Below are positions 8,236-17,686 of a stretch of 47,277 nt of DNA, one piece after another. The stretch is taken from NCBI RefSeq assembly GCF_000518885.1, contig NZ_JAEL01000041.1, positions 181 through 47,457 on the forward strand, given 5' to 3'. The notes under the pieces are model-generated. The model did no database searches. It was not told where the DNA came from and saw nothing but the letters and a program-made list of their open reading frames with translations. A program made the translations under genes and the position numbers. This DNA comes from Bacillus sp. J33. GTDB taxonomy: Bacteria; Bacillota; Bacilli; Bacillales; Cytobacillaceae. Position 1 is the stretch's first letter; each line of letters opens with the position of its first letter.

Positions 8236-9972
8236 ATGAAGAGGTTAAGCGGCAATATTGCCATTTTAATGGCAATTGGAATGATTATTGTTTTAATGGG
8301 CAACATCACTATGCTTTATTCAAGCACAAAAAATTCAGTGGAATCCTCTATTCAAAATTATAGTTTAAATTTAGCGGACAACATTGCAGGCAAAATGGAT
8401 GCAGAAAAATATGGGGAATTTTTACAGAATCCAAGTAAGAATGAAATCTATTGGGACTTAAGGGAACAATTGAATGATTATAGGGAAAAAACGGGGGCAT
8501 TTTACGTATATACACTAGTGGCAGATTCTAAAGAAAAAGAAGTTTTTATTTTGGTTGATGGACTGCCTAATGACTCTGATATTGCAGCAGACATTATGAC
8601 ACCAACTACCGCTACAACATATGAGGATGTTTCTGCAGTTCTGGATGGAAAAGCATCTAGTTCACCGATTGTCCATGACCCTGAATACGGAGACTATCTA
8701 TCTGCATTTGTACCCATTAAAAAGGGCGGAGAAGTAATCGGAATATTGGGGGTTGATACCGATGCAAAGGATGTCAATGGCATTGCCGATCAAGTCCTTC
8801 TTAAAGTGCTACCATTAAACCTGCTGATTAATATCCTATTGATCTTAGCAGTGATAACTATTCTTGCATGGTCAATCAGGAAAAGGCTAAAACCGCTTCA
8901 AAATATCACCACGGCAGCACAATTAATGGCAGATGGTGATTTGCGAGGTGCAGAAGAGACAGTAAAAAGCATTCAGGTAAAAGGAAAAGACGAAATCAGT
9001 CTTGTAACAGATTCTTTCAAAAAAATGACTAACCATACAATTAAAATGGTAGAAGACATTAAGATTTCCTCTGAAGCACTTTTGGTGTCTTCAAATAAGA
9101 TAGAAAACAGAATGGATGAGATCAGCCAGGCCAGTAATCTGATTGTTAAAGGGATTCAGGAAGTAGCTGGTGCTACTGAAACACAGTTGATCAGAAGCGA
9201 GGAGTCCGCAAAAGCAATTGAAGAGATGGCCATTGGAATCCAGCGTATAGCAGAAGCTTCAACAGATGTAAGTGAACAATCAAATACGGTTTCACAGCAG
9301 GTTAAGGAAGGTTTTAATGAAATTCAATCCATTATCAAGCAAATTAATGTTATTAAAAAGACTGTCAGCGAATCTTCTCTCTATATTGAAGAGTTGGGTA
9401 TACAGGCAAATGAAATTAGCGAAATTGTAAATCTAATATCAGGAATAGCTGAGCAAACCAATTTGCTTGCCTTAAATGCGGCAATTGAAGCGGCCAGAGC
9501 TGGAGAGCATGGCAAAGGTTTTGCAGTTGTTTCCCAAGAAGTGAAAAAACTTGCAGAAGGTTCAAAGGCTTCAGCAGCGCAAATTGCTGAAAAGCTAAAC
9601 CACTTCAGGACGGCTATCGAACAAGCAGTAGGTAATATGCAAAGCAGCTCGGTCCTAGTCGGGGAGGGAACTGCCTTAGTAAACAGTGCGGGTGAAAAGT
9701 TTAACCAGATTCTGCATGCGGTTGAGGGGGTAACTGGCGAAATACAGGAAGTCTCAGCAGTAACAGAAGAGCTGTCCGCTGGGTCGGAAGAGATTTCTGC
9801 ATCAATTGATGAATTTGCAAACCTTTCAGGAGATACAGCTGAAATATCCCGCCAGGTTGCAGTGTCCACCGATCAGCAGGAAGAAGCTATAGAGAATATT
9901 GCACAATTAACGATTAACCTTAGTACTCTTGCAAAACAACTGGAACAATCAGTTGAAAAGTTTAAATTGTAA
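8236..9972 (+). CDS. Methyl-accepting chemotaxis protein
   Basis: A 578-aa transmembrane chemoreceptor. Layout: N-terminal membrane helix (about residues 8-30), extracellular Cache-like sensor (about 35-190), second membrane helix (about 193-213), HAMP linker (about 214-268), then the coiled-coil signalling domain. The signalling hairpin tip is well conserved ([20 protein letters not shown]). It signals through CheA/CheW; the ligand is not predictable. ATG 8236 is preferred over GTG 8227 because GGAG sits 8 nt upstream. Flanked by its own terminator, so monocistronic. Confidence 0.95.
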   Translation: MKRLSGNIAILMAIGMIIVLMGNITMLYSSTKNSVESSIQNYSLNLADNIAGKMDAEKYGEFLQNPSKNEIYWDLREQLNDYREKTGAFYVYTLVADSKEKEVFILVDGLPNDSDIAADIMTPTTATTYEDVSAVLDGKASSSPIVHDPEYGDYLSAFVPIKKGGEVIGILGVDTDAKDVNGIADQVLLKVLPLNLLINILLILAVITILAWSIRKRLKPLQNITTAAQLMADGDLRGAEETVKSIQVKGKDEISLVTDSFKKMTNHTIKMVEDIKISSEALLVSSNKIENRMDEISQASNLIVKGIQEVAGATETQLIRSEESAKAIEEMAIGIQRIAEASTDVSEQSNTVSQQVKEGFNEIQSIIKQINVIKKTVSESSLYIEELGIQANEISEIVNLISGIAEQTNLLALNAAIEAARAGEHGKGFAVVSQEVKKLAEGSKASAAQIAEKLNHFRTAIEQAVGNMQSSSVLVGEGTALVNSAGEKFNQILHAVEGVTGEIQEVSAVTEELSAGSEEISASIDEFANLSGDTAEISRQVAVSTDQQEEAIENIAQLTINLSTLAKQLEQSVEKFKL

Positions 9973-9980
9973 TAACCAAG

Positions 9981-10008
9981 GCCATTCTCTCTGGAGGATG
10001 GCTTTTTC
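9981..10008 (+). terminator. Terminator of the chemoreceptor gene
   Basis: GCCATTCTC pairs with GAGGATGGC (one G-U pair, 4-nt loop) and is followed by TTTTTC. Confidence 0.75.
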
Positions 10009-10187
10009 ACTTTAAATTCGGGACTAAATACAAAATAATAAAGAGTTCCATTTTATGGTTAAAAATCAGCTCTTTATACCGAGTTTTTCCAAAAAATAAA
10101 TGGGTAAATACAAGTTGCCAGATATTTTTTGTGTAAGGAGGATAGATTTATAAAATTAGAAAGATTATACATAAGGGAGAGATACGT

Positions 10188-10805
10188 TTGAAATTAGTAA
10201 AGTGGTTAGCAGCATCAATCGTAATGACATTTGTTCTGCATTTAAACGGGCCTGAAGCAGAGGCTTCAGTGCTTAAGACAGGGTCATCAGGAACTGACGT
10301 TACATATGTTCAATCATTGCTTCATAAGCTCGGTTATTTTAAAGCTGAAACTACAGGTTATTATGGTCCGATAACAAGAAATGCTGTTGAAAATTTCCAA
10401 AGAGACTTTGGATTAAAAGCAGATGGAATGGTTGGAGTAAACACATCAGCCATGCTCAGCAATGTAGATATGATGGCTCACGCAGTGCATGGGGAAGCCC
10501 GCGGAGAAAGCTATGATGGTCAGGTGGCAGTGGCAGCTGTCATCTTGAATCGTGTTCATTCCAGTGAATTCCCAAATACCATCTCGAATGTTATTTTCCA
10601 AAAAAATGCGTACACAGCAGTCAGCGATGGCCAATACTGGCTTCAGCCAAATGCTGCAGCCTATCAGGCAGTAAGAGATGCTTTTGACGGCTGGGATCCA
10701 TCCGGCGGCGCTACTTACTATTACAATCCAGTAACAGCTACTGATCAGTGGATTTTTACCCGTACAGTTATTAAGCAAATCGGCAATCATCATTTTGCCT
10801 ATTAA
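10188..10805 (+). CDS. SleB-type cell wall hydrolase with peptidoglycan-binding domain
   Basis: A 205-aa secreted protein: signal peptide (1-26, ending AEASV), a PG_binding_1 repeat (about 28-85, with GTDVTYVQSLLHKLGYF), then a SleB/CwlJ-type Hydrolase_2 domain (about 95-205). The catalytic glutamate is in HGEARGESYDGQ. The family includes spore cortex-lytic enzymes that cleave the glycan at muramic delta-lactam, but other members act in vegetative cells. The start is TTG 10188, preceded by AAGGGAGAG. Not linked to ypeB, which usually accompanies sleB itself, so this is a paralogue. Confidence 0.9.
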   Translation: MKLVKWLAASIVMTFVLHLNGPEAEASVLKTGSSGTDVTYVQSLLHKLGYFKAETTGYYGPITRNAVENFQRDFGLKADGMVGVNTSAMLSNVDMMAHAVHGEARGESYDGQVAVAAVILNRVHSSEFPNTISNVIFQKNAYTAVSDGQYWLQPNAAAYQAVRDAFDGWDPSGGATYYYNPVTATDQWIFTRTVIKQIGNHHFAY

Positions 10806-10812
10806 TAGTGGG

Positions 10813-10845
10813 GCACCTTTACCGCGTTCTGTAAAGGTGCTTTTC
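10813..10845 (+). terminator. Terminator of the SleB-like gene
   Basis: GCACCTTTAC (10813-10822) and GTAAAGGTGC (10831-10840) form a perfect 10-bp stem followed by TTTTCT. Confidence 0.85.
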
Positions 10846-10988
10846 TATTGATTATGTAAAAACTAGTAAAATACATTACAAACATATCAAAAACTTTTTA
10901 ATTTGTAACAAAAAGAGAGTCTTTTTGAAACTTGTTTGTTATCTGCTGATGCTAATATGTTCCTATAAAGGGACATAAAGGAGATAAC

Positions 10989-11573
10989 ATGAAGAAACTA
11001 TTAATCTTTTTCGTTACAGTAATTTTTCTATCGTTTGGATTTTCCAATGTCACTTCAGCCGCGGGAAATACGTACACAGTGAAAAATGGGGATACGCTTT
11101 GGGCCATCTCCAAAAAACATAATGTTACCGTTAATCAAATTAAATCCTGGAATAACTTAAAATCTAATACAATCAAACCCAAGCAGGTGTTAAAAGTAGC
11201 TGCACCATCAGCAAAGACGGCAGCACCGAAAAAATCATCTGTGAAAGCAGCTTCGACAAACACAGCAAAAGCTGCTCGTGCTTACAAAGAAATTACAGTA
11301 AAAGCTACTGCTTATACGGCCAGCTGCAAAGGATGCAGCGGCATAACCTATACAGGGATTAACCTGAAAAAAAACCCGAATGCCAAGGTTATTTCAGTAG
11401 ATCCAAAAGTCATCCCGCTAGGTTCAAAAGTATATGTGCCCGGCTACGGTGAAGCAATTGCAGGAGATAAAGGTTCTGCAGTAAGAGGAAATAAAATTGA
11501 CGTCTTCATTCCAAATAAACAGCGTGCTCTACAATGGGGCAGCAAGACAGTGACGATAAAAGTATATAAATGA
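10989..11573 (+). CDS. LysM and 3D-domain cell wall protein (YocH-like)
   Basis: A 194-aa secreted protein: signal peptide (1-24), one LysM domain for wall binding (about 28-71, NTYTVKNGDTLWAIS), an Ala/Lys/Ser linker, and a C-terminal 3D domain (about 100-194). The three namesake aspartates are visible in SVDPKVIPLGS, AGDKGSAV and NKIDVFIPN. 3D proteins are double-psi beta-barrel enzymes of the MltA/RlpA fold, and relatives such as YocH act in wall turnover. It is shorter than YocH, with a single LysM. ATG is preceded by AAAGGAGAT. Confidence 0.92.
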   Translation: MKKLLIFFVTVIFLSFGFSNVTSAAGNTYTVKNGDTLWAISKKHNVTVNQIKSWNNLKSNTIKPKQVLKVAAPSAKTAAPKKSSVKAASTNTAKAARAYKEITVKATAYTASCKGCSGITYTGINLKKNPNAKVISVDPKVIPLGSKVYVPGYGEAIAGDKGSAVRGNKIDVFIPNKQRALQWGSKTVTIKVYK

Positions 11574-11580
11574 TAAATGA

Positions 11581-11617
11581 AAGAGAGTTTCCTGTATGAA
11601 GGAGACTCTCTTTTTTT
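11581..11617 (+). terminator. Terminator of the LysM-3D gene
   Basis: AAGAGAGTTTCCT pairs with AGGAGACTCTCTT (13 bp, one G-U) followed by seven T residues in total. Confidence 0.85.
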
Positions 11618-11777
11618 ATAATTATAGGCTTGACTGAACTTCTATTTGAATGGTTTATAGTCTAAAATAACTATATAAAAACAAGTCTATTTTCTTATTT
11701 TTTTAGATTAACTTAATTTTTACAAATATCAGATTGTAAGGTTAATAGAGGAGTGTTTTACTTGTATTGGAGTATTC

Positions 11778-11791
11778 TGTAAACGTTTTAA
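11778..11791 (+). promoter_or_regulatory. Putative CcpA (cre) site upstream of the secreted nuclease
   Basis: TGTAAACGTTTTAA matches the Bacillus cre consensus TGWAANCGNTNWCA at 13 of 14 positions. It lies 25 bp before the nuclease start, where CcpA binding would block expression under sugar-rich conditions. I could not place a convincing sigma-A promoter next to it. Confidence 0.55.
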
Positions 11792-11815
11792 ATACTAGTA
11801 ATTGGAGAGGATAAT

Positions 11816-14800
11816 ATGATAGGAAGACGTCGGAAGAAGATGTTCAGCCTTGTGAGTATTTTTGCCTTGATTCTTAGTTTATTCGCTCCGTTTAGTTCTG
11901 CGAAGGCGGAGGGAGTGAAAACAGTTGCGGAGGCTATTGCGAATAATAGCGGCAGCGCAACGGTGGAAGGCTATATTGTAGCTTTTGCTACTGGTAATGG
12001 CATTACGCAAGACCCGACAAAGTTTGGCAATGATTATAACTTTGCCATTGCCGATTCTCCGGATGAGACAGATCAGTCAAACATGCTGGATGTCCAGATT
12101 ACAGCTGCCTATAGGGCAGAGTTTGGATTAAAGACGAATCCGAATAACATTGGAAAAAAAGTTAGTGTATCCGGAAATTTAACTACATACAATTCGATGC
12201 CTGGATTAAAAGAGCCAACCAGCATGGGGTTCATAGCAGATGCGCCAGCCACTCAAGCAGGTGCAGTCAGCGCATCCCCTGAAGCAGGAGCCGTACCTGC
12301 AGGAACAGAAGTAACACTGTCAACTGCAACAGAAGACGCAACAATCTATTATGCTCTAAATGGGAATGAAACAGTGACCGAGTACAAAGGTCCTATTAAG
12401 GTTACAGAACCAACTGCGATTACAGCTTATGCTGTAAAAGAAGGCTTGGAAGACAGTGAAGTTTCAACCTTTGAATATAGCATACTTGAAGAGAAAACCA
12501 TTGCTGAGGTTCGCCAGCTTACAATTGGAAGCAATGCGCTTACTACAGGGATAGTAACTGCGGTGATGGGAAAAACGACATACATCCAGGACGATACAGC
12601 GGCTATTGCATTATATGGAGCGGAGCTTGATGTAAAGCCTGGAGATGTGGTGAGGGCATCAGGTAAATTAACAGAGTTTGCCAATCTGCTTGAGCTTGAA
12701 GTAAAAGCAGAGGATGTAGCGGTAATCGATACTGAAGAGATCCCTCAAGCGGAAGTTCTGACAGCAGCTGAGCTTGGCGAAAACAAAGAAGCAAAGCTAG
12801 TTACAGTTCAAAACGTAACCATTCAGTCAAGAGATGGCTCCAATTACACAGCGGTTGATGAAAATGGAACTTCTTTTACAATCAGAACAACAGACTCATC
12901 TTTATTGGCAACAGATAAAGAATATGATTTCATTACCGGTGTGCTGGGTGTTTACTACGATAATTATCAATTATTGCCGCGCGGCGCGGCTGATGTTGTA
13001 GAGGATGCCAGCAAGGTGCGCCCGGTAACAGCAGATCCAGGCCACTCTCTTGTTGATAGCGGCACTCAAGTCAGCTTATCAACATTAACAGATGGTGCTA
13101 AGATCCATTATACAACGGATGGAACAGTACCTACAGAAGCGAGCCCAGTTTACAGCACACCAATTGAGATTACTGAAAGCACAACAATCAAAGCAGTTGC
13201 TGTAAAAGAAGGCTTAAAGAACAGCGATGTTTCTGTGTTCAGCTATACGATTAAAAAAGAAGATGCCCGCATTCATGATATTCAAGGAACTGGACATTTT
13301 TCTGCATACGAAGGTGCAACAGTAGAAAATGTTGAAGGCATTGTTACGAAGGTAAATGGGAATGAATTTTATATGCAGGACCTGCAGCCGGATAATGACC
13401 CTAGGACATCTGAAGGGATTTTAGTTTACGGTCGAAATCATGGTGCAGCCATTGGGGATACTGTTTCCGTAACAGGTGAAGTGAAAGAATACTTTATGGA
13501 AGGATATGCAGAGAGATATGATACTGACCTTCCAATGACAGAAATCAGCGCATCTGCTGTTAAAGTTATAGGAACGGGGGATCTGCCTGCACCAGTTGTG
13601 ATTAATGCAGCCAATCTTCCAGCCGAGATAATCGACAATGACAGCTTCTCTGAGTTCGATCCAGAAGAAGACGGAATCGACTTTTATGAAAGTCTGGAAG
13701 GTATGCTTGTTGAGATTAACAAACCAAAAGTAGTCGCTCCGCAAAAATATGGCGAAGTGATTGTCGTGCCGGAGGATGTGCCCACAAATACAACTGCGGG
13801 CGGTCTGCGGATTTCTGAAAATGATTATAATCCTGAAAGAATTACGATTGATGTAAATAATAATCATTTTATCGCTAAAATGGGCGACAGCTTTGCAGGC
13901 CCGATTCAGGGTGTTGTAAGCTACGGCTACAGCAACTATAAGGTCTTGCCTAACGATGATCTGCCTGAACTGATTGAAGGTCCGAACGAGCGCGAAGTAA
14001 CAGAGCTTACACAAAAAGAAAACAAATTGACGATTGCTTCCTATAATGTAGAGAACTTTTCTCCAAAAGTAGATGAGGAGAAAGTAGAAGGACTGGCAGA
14101 AGCCATTGTAAATAATATGAAGCAGCCAGACATCATTGGCCTGACTGAGGTTCAGGATAATGATGGCCCGACAGACAGCGGCACAACAGATGCAAGTGAA
14201 AGTGCAGCCGTATTAATTGAAAAGATCATAGAGTTAGGCGGACCGAAATACATCTATACGGATATCGCTCCGGAACATAAACAGGACGGAGGGCAGCCTG
14301 GCGGCAACATCCGTGTCGGCTTCCTTTATAACCCTGAGCGCGTATCCTTAATGGACGCTGAAAAGGGTTCAGCAACAGAAGCAGTTGACTTTGAAGATGG
14401 CAAACTCACGCTGAATCCTGGACGCATTGATCCAGCGGACGAAGCATTTGAGGATAGCCGCAAGTCCTTGGCAGCCCAGTTTGAATTCAACGGAGAAAGC
14501 GTCATTGTGGTCGCAAACCACTTTAACTCAAAAGGCGGGGACGATCCATTATTCGGACAAGTCCAGCCTCCGATTTTAAGAAGTGAAATCCAGCGAATGA
14601 AAATCGCCAATGTCATTAACGGCTTTGTCAAAGACATTAAAGAGAAAGACCCAAATGCCAATATCGTTTTGCTTGGCGACTTTAACGATTTTGAATTCTC
14701 CAAACCTTTACAAGTGCTAAAAGGTGAGGAGTTAACCAATATGATTGAAAAAGTGCCTGCTCAAGAACGCTATTCGTACAACTATCAAGGAAATGCCCAG

Positions 14801-15343
14801 GTGCTGGATCATATTTTAGTATCCAATAATCTGGCCAACAGAACGAAAGTGGATATTCTGCATATCAATTCAGGCTTCATGGAAGAGCATGGGCGTGCGA
14901 GTGACCATGATCCGGTTTTGATTCAGACCATCCTGAAAGGTGAGCCGAAACCGCAAAAGCCAAAGTATGACCATGTGTTCAACCTGGTTGACTATCACGC
15001 GAAAAAATATGTAGTCGGACCGCATAATGCTTTGGTGACGATGGATGAAAATTCAACGTTGACTCAGGGGCTTTGGCTGAAAAAATCTGCAGCTGTAACA
15101 GGAGAAGGCCTGAAAAACACAAGAGTTGTCATCAGTTCTGAAAATAAAGGAGCTGTAATCGATCTGACAGGTGCAGAGATTAAAGAAGTCTTGATTGAAA
15201 GTGAAAAGGTAACGGAAATCCGCGGTGCTGAAAATGTCCAAAAGTGGACCGTCGGCAAGAAAGCTGATTCTTCCCATATTATTTTTATAGATTCGGATGG
15301 AGAGGAAATGGCTTCTCCTTATGAAGAAGAGGAAGCAGCATAA
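11816..15343 (+). CDS. Large secreted multidomain nuclease (endonuclease/exonuclease/phosphatase fold)
   Basis: A 1175-aa exported protein. The signal peptide (1-31) is followed by a DUF6359/OB-like segment (about 34-140). A chitobiase-type beta-sandwich (about 150-222) precedes another OB-like segment (about 224-395), a second beta-sandwich (about 401-482) and a further OB-like region (about 490-710). The catalytic EEP domain spans about 735-1040. Its motifs are ASYNVENF, GLTEVQDND, NHFNSKGGD, LLGDFNDFE, LDHILVS and ASDHDP, the last holding the active-site histidine. This is the ExeM/NucH type of extracellular DNase. The C-terminal ~110 residues match the C-terminus of the next protein. Together they suggest extracellular DNA breakdown for phosphate and nucleosides. 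Confidence 0.9.
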   Translation: MIGRRRKKMFSLVSIFALILSLFAPFSSAKAEGVKTVAEAIANNSGSATVEGYIVAFATGNGITQDPTKFGNDYNFAIADSPDETDQSNMLDVQITAAYRAEFGLKTNPNNIGKKVSVSGNLTTYNSMPGLKEPTSMGFIADAPATQAGAVSASPEAGAVPAGTEVTLSTATEDATIYYALNGNETVTEYKGPIKVTEPTAITAYAVKEGLEDSEVSTFEYSILEEKTIAEVRQLTIGSNALTTGIVTAVMGKTTYIQDDTAAIALYGAELDVKPGDVVRASGKLTEFANLLELEVKAEDVAVIDTEEIPQAEVLTAAELGENKEAKLVTVQNVTIQSRDGSNYTAVDENGTSFTIRTTDSSLLATDKEYDFITGVLGVYYDNYQLLPRGAADVVEDASKVRPVTADPGHSLVDSGTQVSLSTLTDGAKIHYTTDGTVPTEASPVYSTPIEITESTTIKAVAVKEGLKNSDVSVFSYTIKKEDARIHDIQGTGHFSAYEGATVENVEGIVTKVNGNEFYMQDLQPDNDPRTSEGILVYGRNHGAAIGDTVSVTGEVKEYFMEGYAERYDTDLPMTEISASAVKVIGTGDLPAPVVINAANLPAEIIDNDSFSEFDPEEDGIDFYESLEGMLVEINKPKVVAPQKYGEVIVVPEDVPTNTTAGGLRISENDYNPERITIDVNNNHFIAKMGDSFAGPIQGVVSYGYSNYKVLPNDDLPELIEGPNEREVTELTQKENKLTIASYNVENFSPKVDEEKVEGLAEAIVNNMKQPDIIGLTEVQDNDGPTDSGTTDASESAAVLIEKIIELGGPKYIYTDIAPEHKQDGGQPGGNIRVGFLYNPERVSLMDAEKGSATEAVDFEDGKLTLNPGRIDPADEAFEDSRKSLAAQFEFNGESVIVVANHFNSKGGDDPLFGQVQPPILRSEIQRMKIANVINGFVKDIKEKDPNANIVLLGDFNDFEFSKPLQVLKGEELTNMIEKVPAQERYSYNYQGNAQVLDHILVSNNLANRTKVDILHINSGFMEEHGRASDHDPVLIQTILKGEPKPQKPKYDHVFNLVDYHAKKYVVGPHNALVTMDENSTLTQGLWLKKSAAVTGEGLKNTRVVISSENKGAVIDLTGAEIKEVLIESEKVTEIRGAENVQKWTVGKKADSSHIIFIDSDGEEMASPYEEEEAA

Positions 15344-15349
15344 AAATGA

Positions 15350-15381
15350 AAGCCGGAATGCAGTTAGTGCAGTTCCGGCTT
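15350..15381 (+). terminator. Intergenic hairpin without U-tract
   Basis: AAGCCGGAA (15350-15358) pairs with TTCCGGCTT (15373-15381), with an inner TGCA/TGCA pair. The following bases are ATAGAACAAT, so termination should be weak. It may set the ratio of nuclease to nucleotidase mRNA or mark a processing point. Confidence 0.5.
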
Positions 15382-15435
15382 ATAGAACAATAGATTAATA
15401 GAATAATCTATACTCTTGAAAGGAGCTAAGTAACT

Positions 15436-17415
15436 ATGAAATTCCCAATCAAAGTTTTATCAACAGTAGCATTGGCAGCAACATTGACAGTGTCCTCGGC
15501 TGTACCCGCAGGACTGGTGTCTGCAAACGAGGAGCCAGCAGCAAACTTTACGCTGTCACTGATGCATACAAACGATTCGCATGCCAATCTGGATAACACG
15601 GCAAAAAAAGTAACAGCTGTTAAGGAAGTAAGGTCAGCAAAGCCAGATGCGCTTCTGGTTGATGCAGGAGATGTATTCTCTGGAACATTATATTTTAATA
15701 AGTTCCAAGGACAAGCGGATCTGGAGTTTATGAATCTAATGGGTTATGATGTTATGACCTTCGGAAACCATGAATTTGATTTAGGTTCCAGTCCGGAGGG
15801 ACATAAAGCGTTGGCTGATTTTGTAAAAGGTGCCCAGTTTCCATTTGTTAGTTCAAATGTAGATTTTACTGAGGATGCTAACTTACAGGGCTTATTCAGC
15901 GATGTTATTTCAAGCGAACCAGCTAATGGAAAAATATATAATGGAATTATTAAAGAAGTTAATGGAGAAAGGGTAGGATTCTTCGGACTGACTACTGCAG
16001 AAACTGCTGATATCTCAAGCCCCGGGAATGTTAAGTTTGAAAACTATATAGAGGAAGCGGAAAAAGCTGTTGCAGCATTTGAAGATATGGGTGTTAATAA
16101 AATCGTCGCTGTCACACATATTGGCTATGACGATAACCCGAATATGGATAATGACTTAGTATTGGCGGCCAATGTAGACGGTATAGACGTGATTGTCGGC
16201 GGCCATAGCCATACTCAATTAAATGAACCAGTTGTTGTAGAGAATGATGAATCAGGAGCTGTAAAAGATCCTACTGTGATTGTTCAAGCAGGCCAGTACA
16301 ATAGTTATTTAGGAACACTGGATGTACAGTTTGATGAAAATGGAAAGGTGATTGGACAAGCTGGCGAGCTGATTAAAGTCTCTGATAAAGCAGAGGATCC
16401 CGAAGCTGCTGCGCTGCTTGGCAAATACTCATCCCAAATAGAAGAATTAAAGAATACTGAAATCGGGGCAGAGGCTTTAGCACCCCTTGAAAATCCTCGT
16501 ACAAGCGGGGATAGCACACAGCAGAGTGTGCGTAAAAACGAAACAGCATTAGGGAACTTAATTACAGATGGTATGCTTGCAAAAGCAAAACAGTACAACA
16601 GCAATGTAATTTTGGCCCTTCAAAATGGAGGGGGTATCCGTGCCGGTATTGACGCTGGGCCAATAACAGTTGGTGAAGTGATTACCGTTCTTCCATTTGG
16701 AAACACATTAGCGACAATGGAGGTCACTGGAGCGGAACTAAAAGAAGCCTTTGAAATCAGTGTGGGACAATATCCTGAGGAAAATGGAGGATTCTTGCAT
16801 GTATCGGGGGCAAAGGTGGAGTTTGATTCATCTAAGCCAGCTGGAGAAAGGGTTGTTTCGGTTGCTTATAAAAATGAAAACGGAACATACACAGAAATCA
16901 AAGATACTGAAACATATACCATTGCTACCAATGCATTCACAGCTAAAGGCGGAGATGGATATACAGTTTTCGCAAATGCTTACCAGGAAGGCCGGGTAAC
17001 TGACCTTGGCCTATCTGATTGGGAGAACTTCGCAGAGCATTTAACCAGCCTGGGGGAAATAACACCAGCGACTGAAGGCCGTATTATGGACGTCGACAGT
17101 TTGCCATCAGTGCCAGAGATGGATTTTGAGAAGGAATATAACCTTGACGATGACAAAAAGAAAAAATTAGTAGTAAACGAAGTTTCATTTATAAATGTAG
17201 AAGGAACTGCAGAAGTTGAAAATGGAATTTGGCTTAAAAACTCAGCTACCCTTCAAGGGGAAGGGCTAAAGAACGTTACTGTCCGCATTACCCCAAAGAA
17301 GAATCCTATTATTGTAGACTTCAGTAATAAAGAAGTGAAAGAAGTTATAGTTGAAAAGAGCGATCTAGTGGAAATTAGAGGAGCAGAAAATATAAAGAAC
17401 CTTATTTTTAAATAA
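15436..17415 (+). CDS. Secreted 5'-nucleotidase (UshA/YfkN family)
   Basis: A 659-aa exported metallophosphoesterase. Signal peptide (1-31), calcineurin-like domain (about 38-270) with the metal-site motifs HTNDSHAN, DAGDVFSG, GNHEFDLG, THIGYD and GGHSHTQL. The 5'-nucleotidase C-terminal domain (about 350-530) carries NGGGIRAG and the substrate-clamping region. It should dephosphorylate extracellular nucleotides. The last ~80 residues (GIWLKN...EIRGAEN) are a module shared with the nuclease upstream. It sits 92 bp downstream of that gene with its own AAAGGAG ribosome site, and is probably partly co-transcribed. The combination mirrors the B. subtilis YhcR idea of nuclease plus nucleotidase, here on two polypeptides. 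Confidence 0.95.
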   Translation: MKFPIKVLSTVALAATLTVSSAVPAGLVSANEEPAANFTLSLMHTNDSHANLDNTAKKVTAVKEVRSAKPDALLVDAGDVFSGTLYFNKFQGQADLEFMNLMGYDVMTFGNHEFDLGSSPEGHKALADFVKGAQFPFVSSNVDFTEDANLQGLFSDVISSEPANGKIYNGIIKEVNGERVGFFGLTTAETADISSPGNVKFENYIEEAEKAVAAFEDMGVNKIVAVTHIGYDDNPNMDNDLVLAANVDGIDVIVGGHSHTQLNEPVVVENDESGAVKDPTVIVQAGQYNSYLGTLDVQFDENGKVIGQAGELIKVSDKAEDPEAAALLGKYSSQIEELKNTEIGAEALAPLENPRTSGDSTQQSVRKNETALGNLITDGMLAKAKQYNSNVILALQNGGGIRAGIDAGPITVGEVITVLPFGNTLATMEVTGAELKEAFEISVGQYPEENGGFLHVSGAKVEFDSSKPAGERVVSVAYKNENGTYTEIKDTETYTIATNAFTAKGGDGYTVFANAYQEGRVTDLGLSDWENFAEHLTSLGEITPATEGRIMDVDSLPSVPEMDFEKEYNLDDDKKKKLVVNEVSFINVEGTAEVENGIWLKNSATLQGEGLKNVTVRITPKKNPIIVDFSNKEVKEVIVEKSDLVEIRGAENIKNLIFK

Positions 17416-17463
17416 TAATAAAGAATGCTAAAAAATTAATAAATATCCCAATACTGGATTATA

Positions 17464-17518
17464 CCCCGGATAACTTGCACTAAAAATGAAAGTGCCTCTT
17501 ATTCGGGGGATTTTTTTT
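17464..17518 (+). terminator. Terminator of the nuclease-nucleotidase unit
   Basis: CCCCGGATAA (17464-17473) pairs with TTATTCGGGG (one G-U), with an inner GCACT/AGTGC stem, followed by GA and eight T residues. Confidence 0.85.
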
Positions 17519-17686
17519 ATATGGTTTTAACGAAGAGCTGTTCAAGCGAATCGTAAAGGGGATGTACTAATTCTTTAACAATTTGGTAATAGCCCGTTAC
17601 TGAATTGGAATCGGCAGCAGGTTGTCCTCATAAGATAAAGAGTAAATAACAGAGTAAATAACAAAGGTTAGGAGGTGAATTCCATT

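Noticed and set aside
13421..14014. A 197-codon minus-strand frame inside the nuclease gene
   Set aside because: It is antisense to clearly conserved nuclease sequence and has no recognisable domain or context.
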